This document shows positions 57,390 to 64,000 of a stretch of DNA of 64,000 nt, in pieces. The notes beneath the pieces are model-generated. The model saw only the letters and a list, made by a program, of their open reading frames with translations. It did no database searches and was not told where the DNA came from. Position numbers and translations under genes: made by a program. Positions within the stretch are counted from its first letter, which is position 1. Every line of letters starts with the position of its first letter. The stretch spans positions 106,913-170,912 of the forward strand of contig JAKJXP020000101.1 of the NCBI GenBank assembly GCA_022225965.2, read 5' to 3'. The stretch is from Diatrype stigma. Taxonomy: Eukaryota; Ascomycota; Sordariomycetes; Xylariales; Diatrypaceae.

Positions 57390-59139
57390 ATGAAAGGCCC
57401 AAAGCCCTTGATTGTCGTTATCAAACTAGGTCCGTCCGTCCATCTGCCCTTCGCTCTCCCTCTCCGCCTCAAGGTGTGATGATCACGAGTGTAGCGTTGT
57501 GCATCTAACGTATATACGGTATTTGCAGGAACGAGCTCTATCGTCGATGAGAAGACTCATGAGCCCGTGTTGTCCAACCTTACTCTCATCGTCGAGACGG
57601 CGGTGAAGCTACGGAAAGATGGACACAAGGTCATCATCGTGTCCTCCGGCGCCATCGGCGTGGGCCTTCGCCGTATGGATGTTGAGAAGAGGCCAAAGCA
57701 CCTCTCTAAGCTGCAAGCCCTCGCGGCTATAGGCCAGTGCCGGCTTGTCAGCCTATGGGATAGCTTATTCGCCCATCTTCGTCAACCTATCGCTCAGATT
57801 CTTCTGACGCGGAATGACATCGCGGATGTAAGTTCACTTAGTGCGGAGTAGAAAAGACTCCATGGCCGTCCCAGAGATACCTGACCTGCTATATAGCGTT
57901 CGAGATACATCAACGCCCGGAACACCCTAGCGGAGCTTCTAGAGATGGGCGTCATTCCCATCGTCAATGAAAATGACACCTTAGCTGTCGCCGAAATAAA
58001 GTTTGGCGACAACGACACACTTTCGGCCATCACGGCCGCTATGGTTCATGCGGACTTCCTGTTCCTCATGACCGATGTTGACTGCCTGTACGACAAGAAC
58101 CCCAGGACAAATCCCGATGCTCAACCCATCGAAGTGGTCGAAGATATCGGCGCACTCCAAGCAGACGGTAGACTCCCTTCCATATCCAGATGTCCTTCCC
58201 CCATAAAGCTGATTTTACCTAGTCTCTAGTGCCGGGTCTTCTTTGGGGACGGGGGGTATGAGCACGAAGATCGTTGCCGCCCAGCTGGCGACCGCCGCGG
58301 GCGTAACGACCGTCATCACACGGTCATCCAACCCCGGCAACGTCCTGAAGATCGTGCGGTACCTGCAGGCGAAGAAAGCCGTCTCGACAGCGGCAATTCC
58401 CACGCCCACAGCCACCTCTGCCGCCCTGGAAACACCGCCTTCCCTCCCAGGGGGTGGGGGAACAGACGGAGCAGCCGAAGACCCCCACCACTCGCTGTCC
58501 CGCTCGACAGCTTCGCTAGTTCTCAATGAAGATGGCGATCTCGCTACCGCCACCGCCGCCGCCGCCGCTCCTCCGGCGAAGCACCCTCTGCCGCAGCCGC
58601 CGTTGCACACGCGGTTCCTGCCGCAGGAACAGCCCATCCGGGACCGGTACTTCTGGCTGCTGCACGGCCTCGCGCCGCGGGGCACGCTGTACATCGACCA
58701 GGGGGCGCACGCGGCGCTGGCGGAGAAGGCGGGCCTGCTGGCCGTGGGCGTACTCGACGTCGAGGGCCACTTCGCGCAGCACGAGGCCGTGCGGCTCGTC
58801 GTCGTAGAGAGGAGGAAGCAGGGCAGTTCTGCCGCTGGACCCGACGACGATAACAGTTCCCCCTGGGAGGGCGTCCCCCAGGAGGTCGGTCGCGCCCTAG
58901 TCAACTTCGCCGCCCCCGAGATCGCCCGCATCAAGGGCCAGCGCAGCTCCCAGATCGGCGCCCTGCTCGGCTACGCCGATACCGAATACGTCGCCGATCG
59001 CGAGAACATTACCTTGTTCCGCGGCGGTGGCGGAGGAGCGGGAGGGCACGGTAGCAGTAGGGAGAGTAGGCCGGTCTCGCCGTCGCTCGCAGTAGAGAGC
59101 GGTGGCGTGGCGGGGTACGAAGTTGGGTCGAGAGGGTAG
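57390..59139 (+). CDS. pro1: Glutamate 5-kinase with PUA domain
   Basis: Four exons, 57390-57429, 57529-57827, 57897-58167 and 58223-59139, encode 508 residues. The amino-acid kinase fold shows [73 protein letters not shown] and [17 protein letters not shown]. The PUA domain follows ([52 protein letters not shown]). The enzyme makes glutamyl-5-phosphate, the first and feedback-regulated step of proline synthesis. Between kinase core and PUA a roughly 90-residue low-complexity insert (Ala, Pro, Gly, Ser) is present, and a Gly/Ser-rich tail follows the PUA domain. The last acceptor at 58222 was chosen because it keeps phase and gives the family motif. Confidence 0.94.
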
Positions 59140-59717
59140 TAGTGTGTGGGTGTGCGATGTGACGACTCGACTGACGGTATGTGGCGCTAGACGACGGGCG
59201 CGCGGAATAGACCGGGGCTTACTTTAGAGAGATGTTATGCTTGGGGCTAGGCGTTGTTGGTAAGGGATGAGCAAGGAAAAGAGAAAATGGCGCGAAAAAG
59301 AAAAATAGGGGGTGGACGGGGGTCCCTTACGAAGGAGATCCTGTCGTTTGCATGTTTACAATCTACAGTTTTCTTAGATAGAGCTCGGGCTCACGCATAA
59401 TGTGTATGCTCATATATAGACTGTAGCTACACGTCAACGTCAAGCACTTTCGGCATCTACCATGTTTACGAGATCTGCAGACTAAGGAAGTCACTTAAGA
59501 GAGGATGAAGGTCCGGTCTAGTACTTTGCTTTGGAGGCGCTGTGTAGTAGCAGTATCCAAGAGTTGTTTCTACAATGGGTATAGATACCGAACTTCTACA
59601 CAAACGCCGCAAATGCCCTCCCTTCCTCGCCCGTAGATTCGATGCCCTTTTTGTGTTTTTCCTTCCCTCGACGAACGCCCGAACTCCAGTAAAGTAAGTA
59701 AGACATGCTCCGAAGAT
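59140..59717. other. Convergent intergenic region
   Basis: 578 bp between the 3' ends of the glutamate 5-kinase and NIP7 genes. No gene recognised. Confidence 0.5.
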
Positions 59718-60636
59718 TCACTGGCCCGCAAAGAGGGTATCTTCATCTCGGAGATACTCGCCTGAGAACAAGAACTGAGAGTCAGCATTGCATACCATAC
59801 ATAGCGAGGATATTGCCTCGAGGAAAGTACGGTGGAGGAGGGACTCTCTATGTGAATAGAGCATGCGATCTCGGAAAATGACTTACCGCAATCCGATTGC
59901 CGGAAACAGACGATACCCGTAGGATCTAGTCTCCGCGCCTCGGCCGTACTCCGCCTGGTACACGTCAGTATTTTCATTCCGATCCGCAACAGTGCCAGTC
60001 ACTCTTTAGATTGCCATCCTTGAATTGAAAGTGGTGATGGACAACTGATCATGAAAAGGCAAGCAAGGTCTGAACGGATACGTACTATACACACAAGTTA
60101 GCACCTAGAACAGAAGACGTAGGAGACGGGAAAGGAAAAGGGGAGGTAGGAGGGGAGGCGCTTGGAGAGTAATGGCATACCGCTGTGACGCCGAAGCCGA
60201 GCGGCTTGTCGTCCATGCTGAGGATGACGACGCCCTGGTGCTCGGGGGTGTCCTCGGTGAAGCGGCCGACGTGGGCCTTGACGACGTTGCCGCCGTACAG
60301 GAGGGGCATCTCGCCGTTGGCGCGGATCCAGATCTTGTAGCGGGCGTGCTCGGCCAGGATGGGCAGGGCGGTGACGTGCAGGCGGAACTTGCCCGAGTGT
60401 GTGAACTTGCCGAGGCAGACGCCCAGCGAGCCCAGGCTGTCGCGCGCGATCGACGTCGCCAGGTTCGCGATCGACAGCAGCACGTAGTACACCCGGTCCT
60501 TGTGCAGCCGGAACACGTACCGGTCCGCGTCCGGGGAGTCGTCCAGCGGCGCGATCAGGTTCTTCAGGCTCGACCCCGTGTAGTTGGCCAGCTTGTCGAA
60601 GAGCGTCTTCGTCTCGGTCTCGGTTAACGGCCGCAT
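59718..60636 (-). CDS. nip7: 60S ribosome biogenesis factor Nip7 (phase conflict at first intron)
   Basis: Exon 1 (60636-60181) encodes the first 152 residues: MRPLTETETKTLFDKLANY, RYVFRLHKDRVYYV, LGVCLGKFTHSGKFRLHVTAL, then the PUA-type IWIRANGEMPLLYGGNVVKAHVGR and DKPLGFGVTA. Exons 2 (59954-59887, RSTAEARRLDPTGIVCFRQSDC) and 3 (59761-59718, GEYLRDEDTLFAGQ) complete it, for about 188 residues in all. Nip7 binds pre-60S particles and is needed for 27S pre-rRNA processing. The splice ends GCG|GTATGC and ACCAG|GCGG are strong, but joining them leaves one extra base, so exon 2 would be read in the wrong frame. An added G at the exon 1 end, an assembly error, or an unseen micro-exon could explain it. 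The first intron (226 nt) is longer than its neighbours. Confidence 0.87.
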
Positions 60637-61167
60637 TTTTTGGTGTATTGGGGGATTTCGAGGGGGACAGAGGGGAGACGGGTGAGAATTCGGATATCTT
60701 TAACTCGATAAGTCGGAGGGATATAGAAGAGGCTATGAGTCTGTCCCTGCTTCGTCCTCCTTGGCTGTCTTGATTATTCAATTATCAATTACCAATGGTG
60801 TTGATTCTACGCAGCAAGACACTGAAATGGGTATGAAATGCGCCGGCTTGTCGAAGTTCCAGTCAAGGTTGAATCTCGAGCTGCGGGATGAAAAATAAAG
60901 TGGAGAGGACCCTGCAGCTTGCCGTAAGTGGACAAGCGGGGTGCTTCTATCGTTATCGATTGCAGGGGTCCCATATAAATTTTGTTTGTACTTGGAGCTT
61001 GGCCAAGCATCAATTGACAGGCAAAAGTAGCTTCGTGACATTCATCCAATACATATTCATCCAATACATATCACCTCAGTCTTGTCTAATTCTCGAGGAA
61101 ATATCCAATCTGAGGTTGGATTTGAAAAGGAAATAAAAGAGTTTCAGCGGAACTCATCTCTCCCGTC
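60637..61167. promoter_or_regulatory. Divergent promoter region NIP7 / NOC3
   Basis: 531 bp between two head-to-head genes for 60S subunit assembly. A perfect 15-bp tandem duplication ATTCATCCAATACAT (61040-61054 and 61055-61069) places two CCAAT boxes about 110 bp upstream of NOC3. ACCAATGG also occurs at about 60791. Shared regulation is inferred, not shown. Confidence 0.55.
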
Positions 61168-63399
61168 ATGGCTATGAGACCAACCAAGAAAAGGAGGATC
61201 ACTCCGCCACAGTCCGACGATGACGACCACTCGTCTCGGCGGTCCGAGGTCAAGGTCCAGAAGGCCTTCTTCAAGTCAGCCGCCGGCTGGGATCTAGAGC
61301 AGGACTATGAGACGAAAGCGCGGAAGGGGAAGAACAGCAAGAAAGAAAAGGAGAGGGAGATGGAGAGATCAAGCAACCGTCTTCCCATCAGGCTTCCCGA
61401 CGGGCGCTTGCAGCACGTGCCAGCCGTCGCGACTAATGTAGACGCTTTGGAGAGCGACGAGGACTGGTTAGAGGGCGACGGAGATGAGCCCGACGAGGAA
61501 GAGCAGACCCAAGAGAGGGCGGCTGCCCCTCCAAGGCCGGAAATCCCCGAATCCCAACAGATTCTGGAGGCGAAGGAGGAGCTGGCCAAGCTGGCTTCGT
61601 CTCTGAACGAGAACCCAGAGGAGAACGTCGGCGCCTTCAAAGCCATAGGCAAGATCGGACAGTCGAGGATCCCGGCAATACAGAAGCTCACCCTGGCCAC
61701 CCAGCTGGCCGTCTACAAGGACGTCATCCCGGGCTACCGGATACGGCCTATATCGGAAGACGGGCCGGCGGAGAAGCTTTCCAAGGAGGTCAGGAAACTG
61801 CGGACGTACGAGCAGTCGCTCGTCTCCAGCTACCAGGCCTACGTGCGGGATCTCACCCGGCACGCCAAGAGCGGCGGCAAACAGCAGCAGCGGGAGGCGG
61901 AGGAGACAAATGGAGGAGGCAGCCGCGCCAACAACAGAGGTCCGAGCGTGGCCAGCATCGCCATCACGTGCGCCTGCACGCTGCTGACGTCGGTGCCGCA
62001 CTTCAACTTCCGCAGCGACCTGATCAAGATCCTGGTGGGCAAGCTGAGCACGCGGCGGGTGGACGACGACTTCCGCAAGTGCCTGGGCGCGCTCGAGACG
62101 CTGTTCCGCGAGGACGAGGAGGGGCGGCCGGCCATGGAGGCCGTGTCGCTGCTGGCCAAGATGATGCGCGCGCGCGAGTACCAGCAGATCGACGAGAGCG
62201 TCGTGAACCTGTTCCTGCACCTGCGGCTGCTGTCCGAGTTCTCCGGCAAGGGGTCGACGGACGCGGTCGAGCAGTCGGCCGAGGACGCCGCCGCCGCCCG
62301 CGAGGCCCGCAAGAAGAAGCACCGCGAGTTCCGCAACAAGCGCGAGCGCAAGAGCGCCAAGGAGCAGAAGGCCCTGCAGCGCGACCTGGCGCAGGCCGAC
62401 GCCATCGTCGGCCACGAGGAGCGCGACCGCCTGCAGTCCGAGACGCTCAAGCTCGTCTTCGCCACGTACTTCCGCATCCTGAAGCTGCGGCACCCCCCGC
62501 TCATGGGCGCCGTGCTCGAGGGGCTCGCCCGCTACGCCCACCTCATCAACCAGGACTTCTTCGGCGACCTGCTCGAGGCCCTCAAGGACCTGATCCGCCA
62601 CAGCGACGAGGACGCGAACGGCGAGGGGGCAGATGGAGAGGAAGCTGGCGAGGCTGTTGTTGAAGAGGACGATGACGACGACGACATGCCCGTCCGCAAC
62701 ACCACCCGCGAAGCCCTCCTCTGCACCGTCACGGCCTTCGCCCTGCTCGCCGGCCAGGACGCCCACAACGCGCGGTCGGACCTGCACCTCGACCTCTCCT
62801 TCTTCACGACGCACCTCTGGCAAACGCTGCTCCCGCTCTCCCTGAACCCGGACCTCGAGCTCGGCGCCAAGTCGCTGCACCTTCCCGATCCGAACTCCAA
62901 AACCCCTCATCCTCCTCCTCCTACCACATCAACGAACAAGATCAACCTGCAAACCACAACGGTCCTCCTCGTCCGCTCGCTCACGGCCGTGCTCCTGCCG
63001 CCCTGGAACATCCGCTCGGTGCCGCCGCTGCGGCTGGCGGCCTTCGCCAAGCAGCTGATGACGCTGTCGCTGCAGGTGCCGGAGCGGTCGGCGCAGGCGG
63101 CGCTGGCGCTGCTGGGCGACGTGGTGCGCACGCACGGCCGCAAGGTCGCCGCGCTGTGGAACACCGAGGAGCGCCGCGGCGACGGCGTCTACAACCCCGT
63201 CCTGGGCACCGGCGGCGGCAGCGGCCTGGGCGCCAGGGGCGGCGCCACCGTCGAGGCCAGCAACCCCTTCGCCGCTACCGTCTGGGAGGGCGAGCTGCTC
63301 CGCCGCCACTACTGCCCCCGCGTGCGCGAGGGCGTCCGGCTCGTCGAGAAGGGCGTCATGGCTGCTGCGGCGGGGAGTGGTGGTGGGGGGAGGAGATAA
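61168..63399 (+). CDS. noc3: Nucleolar complex protein 3 (Noc3)
   Basis: Intronless, 743 residues. The start MAMRPTKKRRITPP is basic (nuclear localisation), followed by an acidic stretch (ESDEDWLEGDGDEPDEEE). The Noc3 N-terminal domain follows with VGAFKAIGKIGQSRIPAIQKLTLATQLAVYKDVIPGYRIRP, TYEQSLVSSYQAYVRDL and SIAITCACTLLTSVPHFNFRSDLIKILVGKLS. The CBF/MAK21-type domain includes LVFATYFRILKLRHPPLMGAVLEGLARYAHLINQDFFGDLLEAL, then DLSFFTTHLWQTLLPLSLNPDLE and the C-terminal FAATVWEGELLRRHYCPRVREGV. Noc3 pairs with Noc2 to move pre-60S particles from nucleolus to nucleoplasm; yeast Noc3 also acts in replication initiation. It is head-to-head with NIP7. Confidence 0.95.
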   Translation: MAMRPTKKRRITPPQSDDDDHSSRRSEVKVQKAFFKSAAGWDLEQDYETKARKGKNSKKEKEREMERSSNRLPIRLPDGRLQHVPAVATNVDALESDEDWLEGDGDEPDEEEQTQERAAAPPRPEIPESQQILEAKEELAKLASSLNENPEENVGAFKAIGKIGQSRIPAIQKLTLATQLAVYKDVIPGYRIRPISEDGPAEKLSKEVRKLRTYEQSLVSSYQAYVRDLTRHAKSGGKQQQREAEETNGGGSRANNRGPSVASIAITCACTLLTSVPHFNFRSDLIKILVGKLSTRRVDDDFRKCLGALETLFREDEEGRPAMEAVSLLAKMMRAREYQQIDESVVNLFLHLRLLSEFSGKGSTDAVEQSAEDAAAAREARKKKHREFRNKRERKSAKEQKALQRDLAQADAIVGHEERDRLQSETLKLVFATYFRILKLRHPPLMGAVLEGLARYAHLINQDFFGDLLEALKDLIRHSDEDANGEGADGEEAGEAVVEEDDDDDDMPVRNTTREALLCTVTAFALLAGQDAHNARSDLHLDLSFFTTHLWQTLLPLSLNPDLELGAKSLHLPDPNSKTPHPPPPTTSTNKINLQTTTVLLVRSLTAVLLPPWNIRSVPPLRLAAFAKQLMTLSLQVPERSAQAALALLGDVVRTHGRKVAALWNTEERRGDGVYNPVLGTGGGSGLGARGGATVEASNPFAATVWEGELLRRHYCPRVREGVRLVEKGVMAAAAGSGGGGRR

Positions 63400-63969
63400 A
63401 AAGATTCCATAAGTCCGTATGTACCTAGAAATAGATACCCATTTAATTACTTACTCACTCAAAGACGAGCGGTAATGATGATGACGATGATGATGTTGGC
63501 CGGATGATAATCGCTATCGCGTTGTACCTACCTAGAACTTATGAGCAGCTACCTTCTATTATCATTATTATTGCGCCGAACGAGCCTTGATTGTTTCCCC
63601 GTGGCGACAGCACGATGTCGTGTCGTTAGGGTATCAATGTCCCTTGTGACGTGTGACGAGGACTGCCTGTCATCCATTGGTTCAGCCCTACCTGGTCACT
63701 CGATAGGCGATGTTCATGTACACTAATTTCATCAATTCCGATTGCATGATATCTACGATGACCCCTTTACAAGCACTATAGCTATTGTGGTTCATCATCA
63801 GTATTATGTATACTGCCAGTTTTCCTCGCCAGATTCCGACTCGTAGGACCCCTGCACAGTTGATGAGTAGGCGACAAGAGCCAAGCTATGCACGTTGATC
63901 ATAACTCAACGTAATGTCCCCCTTTCTCTTTCGTTTCTTTTTTCTCGAGGTTTCTTTTTTTCGTGTTTT

Positions 63970-64000
<31 letters not shown>
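63400..64000. other. NOC3 3' flank, ends in poly-T
   Basis: 601 bp without a gene. (GATGAT) units lie at 63474-63495, and the last 33 bases or so (from about 63967) are T. The T run reaches the window edge, so its true length is unknown. Confidence 0.5.

Noticed and set aside
61468..62910. 480-codon antisense frame over NOC3
   Set aside because: Mirror frame of a GC-rich coding region; the sense strand is clearly NOC3.

Overview
This window is nuclear DNA of a filamentous ascomycete, most likely a Sordariomycete. The evidence is GC-rich coding exons split by short GT-AG introns (mostly 43-180 nt, with CTAAC/CTGAC branch sites close to the 3' AG), less GC-rich intergenic DNA full of TAGGTA/TACCTA microsatellites, and fungal families such as an Egh16-like secreted protein, a LaeA-type methyltransferase and a DUF1349 protein. 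I resolve 22 protein genes, one tRNA gene and one broken gene. Splice structures were read by eye from splice sites, reading phase and protein continuity.

Layout. 1-2.1 kb: flank and a broken short-chain dehydrogenase. 2.3-8 kb: BMT2 rRNA methyltransferase (-) head-to-head with ribosomal protein uL23 (+), then TIM8 (-) and a mitochondrial D-2-hydroxyglutarate/D-lactate dehydrogenase (-). 9.0 kb: a tRNA-Leu(UAA) with a normal anticodon-loop intron plus a second, spliceosome-like intron in its D-loop. 10.6-11.1 kb: a one-pass membrane protein. 11.1-18.7 kb: a long gene-poor tract upstream of a PUF3-type Pumilio gene (18.7-21.8 kb). 21.8-24.8 kb: gene-free, with two assembly gaps bordered by artificial poly-G/poly-C. 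24.8-31 kb: mitochondrial PP2C, peroxisomal enoyl-CoA isomerase, COG1. 33-39 kb: LaeA-like methyltransferase, DUF1349 protein, PQ-loop vacuolar transporter. 40-47 kb: NADH pyrophosphatase, ribosomal protein uL1, Egh16-like secreted protein. 49-55 kb: NFKBIL1-like protein, NSRP1-like splicing factor, TIM13, Aurora kinase. 55.7-63.4 kb: ATP23, glutamate 5-kinase, NIP7, NOC3.

Themes. Five genes serve the large ribosomal subunit (BMT2, uL23, uL1, NIP7, NOC3). Two pairs of these are divergent and could share promoters: BMT2/uL23 and NIP7/NOC3. TIM8 and TIM13, the two subunits of one intermembrane-space chaperone complex, lie 48 kb apart, and ATP23 works in the same compartment. The most unusual item is the tRNA-Leu gene with a GT...TACTAAC...AG insertion in the D-loop. 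A second puzzle is a one-base phase conflict at the first splice junction of the apparently essential NIP7 gene.
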